From Chloroflexota bacterium (GTDB lineage Bacteria > Chloroflexota > Dehalococcoidia > UBA2979): DNA of 64,000 nucleotides. The first letter of the stretch is position 1. Each line of letters starts with the position of its first letter. Below, piece after piece: positions 16,651 to 25,962 of this stretch. Under the pieces are notes generated by a model. It was not told the origin of the DNA. It ran no database searches and worked only from the letters and a program-made list of their open reading frames with translations. A program made the translations under genes and the position numbers. The DNA lies in NCBI GenBank assembly GCA_003670575.1, contig QWRD01000001.1, positions 225,793 to 289,792 on the forward strand, written 5' to 3'.

Positions 16651-19341
16651 CTACCGTCGGCGCGGGTCGTAGCCGAGGTTCGGCGCGAGCCAGCGCTCCA
16701 TCTCCCCGATGCTCGTGCCCTTACGGCGTGCGTAGTCCTCGACCTGGTCCCGACCGATGCGGCCGACGCCGAAGTAGCGCGCGTCCGGGTGGGAGAAGTA
16801 GTAGCCGGAGACACTGGCTGCCGGCTGCATCGCGAACGAGTCGGTCAGCGTGATCCCGGTACGTACCTCGGCATCCAGCATGTCGAAGAGGGTGCGCTTC
16901 TCGGTGTGGTCGGGGCAGGCGGGGTAGCCGGGGGCCGGGCGGATGCCGCGATAGCGCTCGGCAATCACCGCTGCATTGTCCAACGCCTCGTCGGTGGCGT
17001 AGCCCCAGATGTCGGTGCGCACGCGCTCATGGATGCGCTCCGCCAGCGCCTCTGCGAGGCGATCCGCGAGCGCCTTGAGCAGGATCGCGGAGTAGTCGTC
17101 GTGGTCCGCCTCGAACGCCGCAACGCGCGCATCGATGCCGTCGCCGGCGGTGACCGCGAACCCGCCGAGGTAGTCCGGAACGCCGCTGTCCGCGGGCGCG
17201 ATGTAGTCGGCGAGCGCGATGTTCTCCGGGCGTCCGCGCTCGCGGCTGGTCTGCTGGCGCAGCGTGTGCACGGTCGCTGCAACGTGCGTGCGCGACTCGT
17301 CGGTGTAGACCTCGATGTCATCGCCGCGGCGGTTCGCGGGCCACAGCCCGACCACCGCGTGTGCGTGCAGCCAGCGCTCGTCGACGATGCGACGGAGCAT
17401 CGCCTGGGCATCCTCGTACAACTGGTGCGCTGCCTCACCCACTACCGGGTCGTCCAACAATTGCGGGAACGAGCCGCTGATCTCCCACGCCTGGAAGAAC
17501 GGCGTCCAGTCGATGCGATCGACGAGGTCGGCGAGCGGGTAGTCGCGAAACTCCGTGATGCCCGCCTGCTGCGGGTGCGGCGGGGCGTAGCCCTCCCAGT
17601 GCACCGGCGCGGAGCGCGCTCGCGCCTCCTCGATCGGGTAGCGGTCGGTGGTCTCCGTGCGGCTGAGGTGCTCCTCGCGGATGTGGTCGTACTCGATGCG
17701 CGTCTCGTCTGCGAGGCTGTCGCCGGCGAGCAGCCGGGAGACCACGGACACGGCGCGCGACGCGTCTGGCACATACACGAGCGGGCCGAGGTAGTTCGGC
17801 GCGATCTTCACGGCGGTGTGCGCTCGACTGGTGGTGGCACCGCCGATCAGCAGCGGCAACGTGAACCCCTGGCGCTGCATCTCCGATGCGACGTACGCCA
17901 TCTCCTCCAGGCTGGGGGTGATCAATCCGGAGAGGCCGATCACGTCCGCGCCCACCTCGATCGCGGTGTCGAGGATGCGCTGCGCGGGCACCATCACGCC
18001 GAGGTCGATCACCTCGTAGTTGTTGCACTGCAGCACGATGCCAACGATGTTCTTGCCGATGTCGTGGACATCGCCCTTCACCGTCGCCATCACGATCTTG
18101 CCGTTGCTGCTGCGGTCACCCGCGACTTTCAACGCCTCGATGTACGGCGTGAGGTGCGCGACCGCCTTCTTCATGACGCGGGCGCTCTTCACCACCTGCG
18201 GCAGGAACATCTTCCCGGCGCCGAAGAGGTCGCCGACGACACTCATCCCGGCCATCAGCGGCCCCTCGATGACATTGACCGGCCCTGCGGAGATGAGCCG
18301 CACTTCCTCCACGTCATCGACGATGAACTCATCGATGCCGTGCACGAGGCCGTACGCGATACGGTCGGCGGCGGGCTCTGCGCGCCACGCGAGGCTGGGT
18401 ACCTCGGGCGCGCCAGCGTCGCGGCGATAGCGCTCGGCGGCCTCCAACAGTCGATCGGTGGCGTCTTCGCGGCGGTTGAGGATCACGTCCTCTACACGCA
18501 CCCGCAGATCCTCGGGAATCTCGTCGTACACGGGCAGTGCGCCGGCGTTCACGATCGCCATGTCCATGCCCGCCGCGATCGCGTGGTAGAGGAAGACCGC
18601 GTGCATCGCCTCCCGCACTGCATCGTTGCCGCGGAACGCGAAGGAGACATTGGAGACGCCGCCGGAGACCTTCACGTGCGGCAGCGTCGCCTTGATCGCG
18701 CGCGTCGCCTCGAAGAACGCGAGGGCGTAGCCGCTGTGCTCCTCGATGCCAGTCGCGACCGCGAAGACGTTCGGGTCGAAGATGATGTCCTCGGGCGGGA
18801 ACCCGATACGGTCCACCAGCAGGTGGTACGCGCGCGTACAGATCGCGACCTTGCGCTCGGCGCTGTCGGCCTGACCCTGCTCATCGAACGCCATCACCAC
18901 GGCAGCCGCGCCAAAGCGACGCACCGTGCGGGCGCGCGCCAGGAAGGTCTCTTCGCCGTCCTTCAGGCTGATCGAGTTCACGATCGGCTTGCCCTGCACG
19001 CAGCGCAGGCCAGCCTCGATCACCGGCCAGCGGGACGAGTCGACCATGAAGGGCACGCGGGCGATGTCCGGCTCTGCGGCGATCAGGTTGAGGTAGCGGG
19101 TCATTGCCTGCTCGCCGTTGAGCATCCCCTCGTCCATGTTCACGTCGAGGATTGCGGCGCCGGCTTCGACCTGCTGGCGAGCAACCTCGACGGCCGCAGG
19201 GAAGTCGCCCGTGAGGATCAGACGGCGGAAGCGCGCGGAGCCGGTCACGTTTGTGCGCTCGCCGATGTTGACGAAGCGCGCGCTGCGCACGGCCCGTTCC
19301 GCTTCGTCTGTGACGCCGGCGTCTTCGGGGAAGGCTGTCAT
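16651..19341 (-). CDS. metH: Methionine synthase, folate/B12/activation modules
   Basis: 896-residue protein equal to modules 2-4 of cobalamin-dependent methionine synthase. [16 protein letters not shown] opens the methyltetrahydrofolate-binding barrel (about residues 23-290). The helical cap follows. DVHDIGKN at 424-431 is the DxHxxG cobalamin motif, His426 being the lower cobalt ligand. [15 protein letters not shown] lies in the C-terminal S-adenosylmethionine reactivation domain. It transfers methyl from folate to cobalamin and on to homocysteine held by the separate module upstream. Its ATG directly follows the TAG of that upstream gene in the same frame, so translation is probably coupled by reinitiation. 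Confidence 0.93.
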   Translation of the reverse strand: MTAFPEDAGVTDEAERAVRSARFVNIGERTNVTGSARFRRLILTGDFPAAVEVARQQVEAGAAILDVNMDEGMLNGEQAMTRYLNLIAAEPDIARVPFMVDSSRWPVIEAGLRCVQGKPIVNSISLKDGEETFLARARTVRRFGAAAVVMAFDEQGQADSAERKVAICTRAYHLLVDRIGFPPEDIIFDPNVFAVATGIEEHSGYALAFFEATRAIKATLPHVKVSGGVSNVSFAFRGNDAVREAMHAVFLYHAIAAGMDMAIVNAGALPVYDEIPEDLRVRVEDVILNRREDATDRLLEAAERYRRDAGAPEVPSLAWRAEPAADRIAYGLVHGIDEFIVDDVEEVRLISAGPVNVIEGPLMAGMSVVGDLFGAGKMFLPQVVKSARVMKKAVAHLTPYIEALKVAGDRSSNGKIVMATVKGDVHDIGKNIVGIVLQCNNYEVIDLGVMVPAQRILDTAIEVGADVIGLSGLITPSLEEMAYVASEMQRQGFTLPLLIGGATTSRAHTAVKIAPNYLGPLVYVPDASRAVSVVSRLLAGDSLADETRIEYDHIREEHLSRTETTDRYPIEEARARSAPVHWEGYAPPHPQQAGITEFRDYPLADLVDRIDWTPFFQAWEISGSFPQLLDDPVVGEAAHQLYEDAQAMLRRIVDERWLHAHAVVGLWPANRRGDDIEVYTDESRTHVAATVHTLRQQTSRERGRPENIALADYIAPADSGVPDYLGGFAVTAGDGIDARVAAFEADHDDYSAILLKALADRLAEALAERIHERVRTDIWGYATDEALDNAAVIAERYRGIRPAPGYPACPDHTEKRTLFDMLDAEVRTGITLTDSFAMQPAASVSGYYFSHPDARYFGVGRIGRDQVEDYARRKGTSIGEMERWLAPNLGYDPRRR

Positions 19342-20403
19342 CTAGCCGCCGATCTCGACGGGCTCAAGGCCGGCGAGGGTGAGCACGGCGCGGTGGGCCG
19401 GAAGCGTGCGCGGCGACAGGCCGCGTACCGCCTCGGCGATGGCTCGCGTGTGCTCCGGGGTGCTCCCGCAGCAGGAGCCGACGATGTTGACGAGGCCTTC
19501 ACGCGCCCAGGTACCGATCGTGCCGGCCATCTCCTCGGGCGTCTCGTCGTATCCGCCGAACTCGTTCGGCAGTCCGGCGTTCGGGTAGACCGCGACGGCG
19601 GCGTCCGCGGCGCGTGACAGGTCGGCGACGTATTCGCGCATCGCCTCCGGGCCGAGCGAGCAATTCAACCCGATCGCCAACGGTCGCGCGTGTCGGACGG
19701 AGACCCAGAACGCGTCCAGCGTCTGCCCGGAGAGCGTGCGGCCGGAGCGGTCCACGATGGTTCCGCTGATGATCAGCGGGATCGTCTCTCCGCGCTGCTC
19801 CATCACCTCGTCGGCGGCGAAGATCGCGGCCTTCGCGTTCAGGGTGTCGGTGATCGTCTCGATCAGCAGGATATCCGCGCCGCCATCGATGAGGCCCGTG
19901 ACCGCCTCGCGGTAGGCTGCGCGCAGCTCGTCGAAGGTGATGTTGCGCGCGCCGGGGTCGTTCACATCGGGCGACATGGAGGCGGTGCGGTTGGTGGGGC
20001 CAATGGATCCAGCCACCCAGCGCGGGCGTCCGTCGAGTGCCGTGGCAGCGTCACACGCCTCGCGGCCGATGCGCGCGCCTTCACGGTTCAACTCCTCGGC
20101 GTGCTCCTCCAGGCGGTAGTCGCCCTGCGCGATGCGGGTGGAGGAGAAGGTGTTGGTGGAGGTGATGTCCGCGCCCGCGGCCAGATAGCGGTCGTGGATG
20201 TCCCGCACGATATCCGGGCGGGTGAGGTTCAGGAGGTCGTTGTTCCCTCGGAGGTCGACGGGCCAGTCGCGGAAGTGCTCGCCGCGGAAGTCGGCCTCGG
20301 TCAGCCGGTAGCCCTGGATCAGAGAGCCCCACGCGCCGTCCAGCACCAGGATGCGCTCCCCGGCTGCCGCCTCCAACGCCTGTTGCCGCTCTGACCGAGT
20401 CAT
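19342..20403 (-). CDS. metH: Methionine synthase, homocysteine-binding module (separate gene)
   Basis: 353-residue zinc barrel equal to module 1 of MetH. VLDGAWGSLIQ opens the fold, ADITSTNTFSST is the substrate loop, and the three zinc ligands are Cys in GLNCSLG and the Cys pair in VGSCCGSTPEHT. ATG 20403 follows GGGAG; the upstream in-frame residues look non-conserved. The protein ends LTLAGLEPVEIGG, where intact MetH continues into the folate domain, but here a single TAG intervenes and the next codon is ATG of the folate-B12 gene in the same frame. It could be a natural gene split or one amber change in an ancestral fused gene. Confidence 0.92.
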   Translation of the reverse strand: MTRSERQQALEAAAGERILVLDGAWGSLIQGYRLTEADFRGEHFRDWPVDLRGNNDLLNLTRPDIVRDIHDRYLAAGADITSTNTFSSTRIAQGDYRLEEHAEELNREGARIGREACDAATALDGRPRWVAGSIGPTNRTASMSPDVNDPGARNITFDELRAAYREAVTGLIDGGADILLIETITDTLNAKAAIFAADEVMEQRGETIPLIISGTIVDRSGRTLSGQTLDAFWVSVRHARPLAIGLNCSLGPEAMREYVADLSRAADAAVAVYPNAGLPNEFGGYDETPEEMAGTIGTWAREGLVNIVGSCCGSTPEHTRAIAEAVRGLSPRTLPAHRAVLTLAGLEPVEIGG

Positions 20404-20556
20404 GGTTGCCCGCTCCCTCGCCCCGGCTGTTGGAATCTCCGTAGCCGAGGTTTCAATGATAGGGCGGCGAGTGGCCATGCGCTCCCGTGCCCGTTGTGAG
20501 CGGGTGATCGTGCGCGGCGGCGGTGGCTCGAATGCCGAGGCCGAGACCGGGGGGCG

Positions 20557-21090
20557 CTAGCCGCCAGCGAGTGGCGCGACCTCCGCAGCGTTGAGCACGA
20601 TCGCGAGCATCGAGTAGTAGCCGAGCGTGGCGGTGAGTTCCACCAGCACGCGGTCGCCGTAGCGCGCCCGCAGGGCCTCGAACGTCTCGGGGTCGACGCG
20701 GTTCGTCGTGAGCAGTGCGCGCCCGTAGCGCACCACCAGCGCCTCATCGGCGGTGAACGCCTCGAGGTCTGCATCGCGCTCGATGGCCGCGATCGCTTCG
20801 GGGCGCACGCCAACTCGCTGCGCCTGTGGCAGGTGGGCGGACCACTCGTACTCGCAGCGCCAGAGGTGCGCGCCCAGCAGCACGGCGAGCTCGCGCACCT
20901 CCGGTGGCACCGACGATTCGAAGCGCACGAAGGCGCCGAGGTGTGCCGCGCGTCCTGCCAGCTCCGGACTGTGCAGGAGGATGGAGAACGGGCCACGCAC
21001 CCGCCCGCGACTCTCCACGATCGCATCGAACACCGCGTGCGCGTCCTCGCTCAGTTGATCCTTCGTGGCGATCTCGGGCAGTCGGCTCAT
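20557..21090 (-). CDS. Carboxymuconolactone decarboxylase family protein
   Basis: 177-residue all-helical protein of the AhpD/CMD superfamily. PFSILLHSPELAGRAAHLGAFVRFESSVPPEVRELAVLLGAHLWRCEYEWSAHLPQA is the core. EYEWSAH supplies the Glu and His of the proton-relay, but the CxxC pair of AhpD peroxidases is absent, so it is closer to gamma-carboxymuconolactone decarboxylase-type proteins. The start at 21090 is the first ATG of the conserved part. Divergent from the CoA-transferase gene, 240 bases away; that gap shows no clear signals. The reaction is unknown. Confidence 0.87.
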   Translation of the reverse strand: MSRLPEIATKDQLSEDAHAVFDAIVESRGRVRGPFSILLHSPELAGRAAHLGAFVRFESSVPPEVRELAVLLGAHLWRCEYEWSAHLPQAQRVGVRPEAIAAIERDADLEAFTADEALVVRYGRALLTTNRVDPETFEALRARYGDRVLVELTATLGYYSMLAIVLNAAEVAPLAGG

Positions 21091-21330
21091 GGGTGCTCCG
21101 TACGGTGCGGCGGGCAACGAATGTCGGTCGGAGTCTACCGGCTGGTGGGCGTAGGGCGTTGGCTGCTGGCGCGGGAGCGCGGCCCGTCCCGCCCTCGCGT
21201 ATCGTGCGTCCGAGACCATTGGCGCCCGCCTCCGCGATCGCGGATAAGGTAGCGGCAGGGCCGAGGCGTGAGGCGCGCTGCCCGGATCGCCGCGGGGCGC
21301 AAGGTGGCGCGAGGTGGAGCGGGGGGGACG

Positions 21331-22584
21331 ATGACTGACGAGACGAATGGTGTGGGCAGCACAGGCGGGCCGCTGGCCGGGATCCGCGTGCTGGACTTGA
21401 GTTGGGTACTGGCCGGGCCATTCTGCACCATGACGCTCGCCGACCTTGGCGCGGACGTGGTGAAGTGCGAGCGACCGCCGTTCGGCGATGTTGCGCGCAC
21501 CACCGGGCCGCTGATCGATGGCGAGTCCGGCTACTTCTTCAGCGTGAATCGCGGCAAGCGCAGCATCTCGCTGGACCTCAAGCAGGACGAGGGGCGCGAG
21601 CTATTCAAGCAACTGGTGCCCGAGTTCGATGTGCTGGTGGAGAACTTTACCCCGGGCACGATGGCGAGCCTCGGGCTTGGGTACGACGTGTTGTCGGCGA
21701 TCAACCCACGGCTGATCTTCGCCTCGATCTCTGGGTTCGGGCAGACCGGGCCGATGAGCACGCGACCGGCTCTGGACGTGGTGGTGCAGGGCGCCGGCGG
21801 TATCCTCTCACTCACCGGTGAGCCCGGCGGGCCGCCGATCAAGCCCGGCATCTCGCTCGGCGACATCGCAGGCGGGCTGTACGCGACCATCGGCATCACC
21901 TCCGCTCTGTTCGAGCGCGAGCGCTCCGGAGTGGGCCAGTACATCGACATCGCGATGCTCGATTGCCAGGTGGCGATCCTCGAGAACGCCTTCATTCGCT
22001 ACGCGATCACTGGCGAGGTGCCGGGTCCCACTGGAACTCGTCACCCGTGGGCCGTGCCGTTCCAGGCGTTCCCGACCAGCGACGGCTACTTCGTGCTGGC
22101 GCTCGCGTGGGGCGTGCCCAACCAGTGGGCGCTGCTCTGCTCCGAGATCGAGCGCGTCGACCTCATCGATGATCCGCGATTCGCGACGGCGGACGCCCGC
22201 TCGCAGAACCACGCATTGCTAGAGCCGGAGTTGAACGCCGCCTTCCGCACCCGCACCGCCGCCCAGTGGATCGCGCGGCTGGAGCAGTATTCGATTCCCT
22301 GTGGCCCGCTGAACACGATCCCGGAAGTGCTGGCCATGCCGCAGCTGGCGGCTCGCAACATGTTCGTGCCAGTGGAGCACCGCGTGCTGGGGCGATTACC
22401 GCTGGTGAACACGCCGATCAATCTCTCCCGCACGCCCGGGGGGGTGCGAGGTTCTTCGCCGGACATGGGGGAGCACAGCCGCGCGGTGCTCCGTGACGAC
22501 CTCGGGCTGGACGAGGCGACGCTGGACGATCTGGTAGCGCGCGAAGTGGTCTGGGTGGAGCGCCCGTCGATCGACCTCGGGTAG
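21331..22584 (+). CDS. Family III CoA-transferase (CaiB/BaiF)
   Basis: 417-residue acyl-CoA transferase of the formyl-CoA transferase/CaiB/BaiF class. GIRVLDLSWVLAGPFCTMTLADLGADVVKCE is the N-terminal CoA-binding Rossmann segment. GISLGDIAGG holds the catalytic Asp (about residue 178) that forms acyl anhydride and CoA-ester intermediates. RGKRSISLDLKQDEGRE is also diagnostic. ATG 21331 follows a G-run and a GAGGTGGAG stretch. No partner dehydrogenase or hydratase is adjacent, so the substrate (oxalate, carnitine-like or aromatic acid) is unknown. Confidence 0.93.
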   Translation: MTDETNGVGSTGGPLAGIRVLDLSWVLAGPFCTMTLADLGADVVKCERPPFGDVARTTGPLIDGESGYFFSVNRGKRSISLDLKQDEGRELFKQLVPEFDVLVENFTPGTMASLGLGYDVLSAINPRLIFASISGFGQTGPMSTRPALDVVVQGAGGILSLTGEPGGPPIKPGISLGDIAGGLYATIGITSALFERERSGVGQYIDIAMLDCQVAILENAFIRYAITGEVPGPTGTRHPWAVPFQAFPTSDGYFVLALAWGVPNQWALLCSEIERVDLIDDPRFATADARSQNHALLEPELNAAFRTRTAAQWIARLEQYSIPCGPLNTIPEVLAMPQLAARNMFVPVEHRVLGRLPLVNTPINLSRTPGGVRGSSPDMGEHSRAVLRDDLGLDEATLDDLVAREVVWVERPSIDLG

Positions 22585-22604
22585 CGCGGAGCAGCGCCGA
22601 CGGC

Positions 22605-23672
22605 TTACGACCGTGGCATGACGATCAGGTCGGCGGCGGGCAATTCGACCACCCAGCGCTGCCGGCCGGCGATACCAAGCACTTCGTACGGTCGCGCGGC
22701 CGTCTCCACCTCGACTGCCGGGCCCGCGCCCATCGGGTGCAGCCGCAGCGTGTGCGAGTTCCCGAACGCGAGGTCCGCGGTCACGTCGGCGACAAAGCAG
22801 TTCTCCGGCAACGGTCCGTCCGGGTCGAATCGTCGCAACAGGCAGCGCTCCGCGCGGATGGCTATGTCTACCGGGCCGGCGGTGGCGGGCACCGGCTCCA
22901 CGCGCAGCGGGAGCCCTTCCACCAGCACCCGGTCGCCATCGGCGATGCCAGCGAACAGGTTGCGCACGCCGGTGAGTTCCGCGACGCGTCGTGACGCGGG
23001 GTGACGGAAGATCTCCTCGCGTGGGCCGTGCTGCAGCACGCGACCGCCGTCTAGCACCGCGATGCTGTCTGCCAGCAGGTGCGCCTCACGCAGGTCATGG
23101 GTGACGAAGACGATCGGGATGTCCACCTCCGCGCGCAGCCGCAGCAACTCGGTGCGCAGATCGGCGCGCAACGCCTCGTCCAGCGCGGAGAACGGCTCGT
23201 CCAGCAGCAGCACGTCCACCGGGCGCGCCAGCGCACGAGCCAGCGCGACCCGCTGCTGCTGCCCGCCGGAGAGTTGGTGCGGGAGCCGATCCTCGAGGCC
23301 GTCGAGGCTCAACAGCGCGCCCAACTCATGGACGCGTCGTGCCTGCGCCTCGCGTGTCCAGCCGGTCAGCCCGAACGCGATGTTCTGAGCCGTCGTGAGG
23401 TGCGGGAACAGTGCGTACCGCTGCACGACGAGTCCCACGTTGCGCAGATGCGGCGCGAGGTTGATCCCCCGGGACGCATCGAACACCACGTGGCCATTCA
23501 GCGCGATGCGGCCCGCGTCGGGGCGATCGAGGCCCGCGATGCTGCGCAGCGTCATGCTCTTGCCGGAGCCGGAGTGCCCGAAGAGCACCACGAGTTCGCC
23601 CGCGGCGGCCTGGATGGCGACGTTGAGGCGGAAATCGCTCAGGCGCCGATCGATCGCAACCTCGAGGGTCAT
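22605..23672 (-). CDS. modC: Molybdate ABC transporter ATP-binding protein
   Basis: 355-residue ATPase of the molybdate importer. Walker A GHSGSGKS at residues 32-39, signature LSGGQQQ at about 134-140, Walker B VLLLDEP and the downstream H-loop in FVTHD are intact. The C-terminal 100 residues form a MOP/TOBE-type molybdate-sensing domain. It overlaps modB by ATGA, so the two are translationally coupled. Last gene of padR-modA-modB-modC. Supplies molybdenum for pterin cofactor enzymes such as the hydroxylase subunit at 5.3-7.6 kb. Confidence 0.94.
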   Translation of the reverse strand: MTLEVAIDRRLSDFRLNVAIQAAAGELVVLFGHSGSGKSMTLRSIAGLDRPDAGRIALNGHVVFDASRGINLAPHLRNVGLVVQRYALFPHLTTAQNIAFGLTGWTREAQARRVHELGALLSLDGLEDRLPHQLSGGQQQRVALARALARPVDVLLLDEPFSALDEALRADLRTELLRLRAEVDIPIVFVTHDLREAHLLADSIAVLDGGRVLQHGPREEIFRHPASRRVAELTGVRNLFAGIADGDRVLVEGLPLRVEPVPATAGPVDIAIRAERCLLRRFDPDGPLPENCFVADVTADLAFGNSHTLRLHPMGAGPAVEVETAARPYEVLGIAGRQRWVVELPAADLIVMPRS

Positions 23673-24352
23673 AGCTGGCGTGTCCGCTGCGTGCGGTGAA
23701 ACAGCAGCGCGAGCAGCGAGAGCAGGACGATCCCGATCAGCAGCGTCAGCGCCGCCAGCGTGTTCGCGAGTCCATGGTTGCCGGCCTGTGTCGCGTCGTA
23801 GATCGCGGTGGGGATGGTCTGCGTTTCACCGGGGATGTTGCTGGCGACGATGATCGTTGCCCCGAACTCGCCGAGGTTTCGCGCGAAGCCAATCACCGTT
23901 GCGGCGGCGAGCGATGGCCAGGCCAACGGAATGGCCACCCGCCAGAAGACTCGTTGTGGACTGATCATCGTGCGCGCGACGGCGAGCAAATCGGGATCGA
24001 TCTGCTCGAAGCCCGCCTGTGTGGTGCGCACGTAGAGCGGAAGCGAGACGATCGCCGCCGCGATCGCGGCACCTGGCCACGTAAAGATCAGACGGATACC
24101 GAGGTCGTCGATCAAGAACTGACCGAAGGCGCTCTGCCGCCCGAGGCCATACAGCAGGTAGTAGCCGATCGCGGTTGGTGGGAGCACCAGCGGGAGCAGC
24201 GCCAGCGAGGACAGCATGCTGGCCGCGGCGGGTCGCGAGCGCGCGATGCGCCACGCCAGCGGCGTGCCGACCAGCACGCAGAGTACGGTCGCCAGCGTCG
24301 TTACTTCCGCCGAGACACGGAACACGTCCCAGGTGATGCCTGCGAAGTTCAT
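23669..24352 (-). CDS. modB: Molybdate ABC transporter permease
   Basis: 227-residue permease with about five or six helices. The EAA loop GFARNLGEFGATIIVASNIPGETQTIPTAIY, where RxLGEFGA contacts the ATPase, is the ModB signature. ATG 24352 overlaps the modA stop by four bases (ATGA), and its own stop overlaps the modC start the same way. The long in-frame extension upstream to 25162 is antisense-frame noise inside modA. Confidence 0.94.
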   Translation of the reverse strand: MNFAGITWDVFRVSAEVTTLATVLCVLVGTPLAWRIARSRPAAASMLSSLALLPLVLPPTAIGYYLLYGLGRQSAFGQFLIDDLGIRLIFTWPGAAIAAAIVSLPLYVRTTQAGFEQIDPDLLAVARTMISPQRVFWRVAIPLAWPSLAAATVIGFARNLGEFGATIIVASNIPGETQTIPTAIYDATQAGNHGLANTLAALTLLIGIVLLSLLALLFHRTQRTRQL

Positions 24353-25227
24353 CGCGGCGCTACAGGCTCGAACCCGAATTGGCGGAGCGCTGCCTGTCCC
24401 GCTGGGTCGAGGATGTACTGGAGCACGCAGCGTCCCGTCAGTTCCGCGCCGCTTCCCTTGATCACCGCGCCGCCCTGCTCGATCGGTCGATGCATCGATG
24501 CGTCGATGAGCGTCCACTTCGCGGGCGAGCCGTTGATGACCAGCGCGTACGCAACGATGGCGGCATCCGCATTGCCCTGCTCCACGTAGTCGGTCGCCTG
24601 CCGGATGTTCTCTGCCAGCACCAGTCGATTCTTGATGCGATCGTACACACCCGCCTGCCGCAGTGCCTGCTCTGCGGCTCGCCCGTAGGGTGCATGCAGC
24701 GGGTTGGCGATCGCGATCGTCCGCACGTCGGCACGAGCGAGACTCGCTACATCGGTGATTGGATCGAGGCCGGCGCGCGTCGCAAGCGCGATACGTCCCA
24801 CCGCGTAGGACGCGATGCCGTTCGGTACCACTGCGCCCGCCCGCAGCAGATCGGCAGGGTACTGCGCGTCTGCGGAGAGCAGTACGCCGAAGTCCGCGCC
24901 AGCCGCAACCTGCGTTGTCAGTTGCCCCGACGATCCGAAGACGAACGCCAACTTCGTCTCGCATTGGCGCTCGATGTCCGGTTGGATGAGCGTGAGCGCC
25001 GTCCGCAGGTCGGCGGCGGCCGCGACCTTGATCGTGCCGCTCTTCCGCTCGGCGGGCGCTGCACCGGTCAGGACGGTAGTGCGTCCGCCCGCGACGGCCG
25101 AGGCGACCTCGCGCGTTGGTGTGACGGAGCTGCCGGTCGTCGGCGCATCTCCCGCCGCGCATGCCGTCGTCGAGGCGACCGCCAGCACGACAAGCATCGC
25201 GAGCCAGTGCACCGCGAGTCCTCTCAC
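24349..25227 (-). CDS. modA: Molybdate ABC transporter substrate-binding lipoprotein
   Basis: 292-residue periplasmic-type binding protein anchored as a lipoprotein: hydrophobic signal, then STTAC (Cys23). A 40-residue Ser/Thr/Ala linker precedes the domain that starts KVAAAADLRTALTLI. FVFGSSGQLTTQVAAGADFGVLLSAD matches the ModA oxyanion-binding loops. Lipid anchoring suits a cell with a single membrane but also occurs in others. First transporter gene, 34 bases after padR. Confidence 0.93.
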   Translation of the reverse strand: MRGLAVHWLAMLVVLAVASTTACAAGDAPTTGSSVTPTREVASAVAGGRTTVLTGAAPAERKSGTIKVAAAADLRTALTLIQPDIERQCETKLAFVFGSSGQLTTQVAAGADFGVLLSADAQYPADLLRAGAVVPNGIASYAVGRIALATRAGLDPITDVASLARADVRTIAIANPLHAPYGRAAEQALRQAGVYDRIKNRLVLAENIRQATDYVEQGNADAAIVAYALVINGSPAKWTLIDASMHRPIEQGGAVIKGSGAELTGRCVLQYILDPAGQAALRQFGFEPVAPR

Positions 25228-25261
25228 GATGCCGCCACGCGCAACGGATGACGGTTCGCGA

Positions 25262-25834
25262 TCACAGCCGTTGCCGGTAGTCGCGCAACCAGTCGAGCGT
25301 GCTGCGGGCCGCGCTGGTTCGCGACTCGATCACGAGGTAGCCAAACTCCTCCGGGTCGAGTGCCGCCGCCCGTGCCTCGAGGTCCGCGAGGTAATCGAGG
25401 CAGGCGGCGATCTGCGCATCCACCAGCGCGCGTAGCTGCGCCTTGCCTCGCCGGCGGAGGAGATAGAGCTTCACGAGGAAGTCGAGGCGTACCTGCCGCA
25501 GCCGCGCGACGGGTTGCTTCAGCCACTGCTCCAGCGTGTGTTGCCCCGCGGGCGTCAGCGCATACACCGTGCGCGGCGGTCGTAGGCCCTCGCGTGCCTC
25601 GGTGCCGGCGATCAGGCCGCGCGTCGCCAACTCCTTGAGCGCCGCGTACAGGCTCGCTTGTTCCAGCGGGAGCACCGCGCCCAGGTCGCCATCGCCCACA
25701 AACCAGTGCTGGAGGTCGTAGCCGTGCGCCGGACGATCGTGCAGCAGTCCGAGGATCGCGCACTGGGCTGCCGTGAGCGGAGCCGTCCGCGCCTCGGCCA
25801 CGGGGTCCAGCACGCGCTGCCTGGGATTCGTCAC
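25262..25834 (-). CDS. PadR family transcriptional regulator
   Basis: 190-residue regulator with a PadR winged helix. QCAILGLLHDRPAHGYDLQHWF, then EQASLYAALKELATRGLIAGTEAREGLRPPRTVYALTPAGQHTLEQWL, gives the helix-turn-helix and wing. A C-terminal helical Vir-type dimerisation domain (LDFLVKLYLLRRRGKAQLRALVDAQIAACLDYL) follows. The GTG start at 25834 is supported by GGGAG 7 bases upstream. It heads the modABC operon, so it likely senses molybdate status or a related ligand; such a PadR role would be unusual because ModE is the familiar molybdate regulator. Confidence 0.88.
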   Translation of the reverse strand: MTNPRQRVLDPVAEARTAPLTAAQCAILGLLHDRPAHGYDLQHWFVGDGDLGAVLPLEQASLYAALKELATRGLIAGTEAREGLRPPRTVYALTPAGQHTLEQWLKQPVARLRQVRLDFLVKLYLLRRRGKAQLRALVDAQIAACLDYLADLEARAAALDPEEFGYLVIESRTSAARSTLDWLRDYRQRL

Positions 25835-25886
25835 AATCTGCTCCCAGTTCAGTCGTTGTTCGCGTGCCTGGTCGAATCGCGTCGAA

Positions 25887-25924
25887 TACTCATTGACTGA
25901 GTAGGATGCGCGGGAGTATTACTC
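25887..25924. promoter_or_regulatory. TACTC/GAGTA palindromes, candidate PadR operator
   Basis: TACTCA (25887-25892) and TGAGTA (25898-25903) form one inverted repeat with a five-base spacer, and GAGTA-T-TACTC (25914-25924) forms a second perfect one. Both lie between divergent padR and the methyltransferase gene. The same half-site four times is typical of a dimeric regulator, and PadR at this locus is the obvious candidate. Confidence 0.6.
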
Positions 25925-25962
25925 GTCCACCGAGCGAACGCAAGACCGAAGGGCTCCGAGCA

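Noticed and set aside
16789..19617. 942-codon open frame antisense to metH
   Set aside because: It has the same cause, wobble-position GC on the coding strand. There is no domain and no ribosome site, and it spans the metH split.
23669..25162. 497-residue ModB
   Set aside because: The first 270 codons overlap modA in another frame. The ATGA overlap at 24349-24352 gives a standard 227-residue permease.
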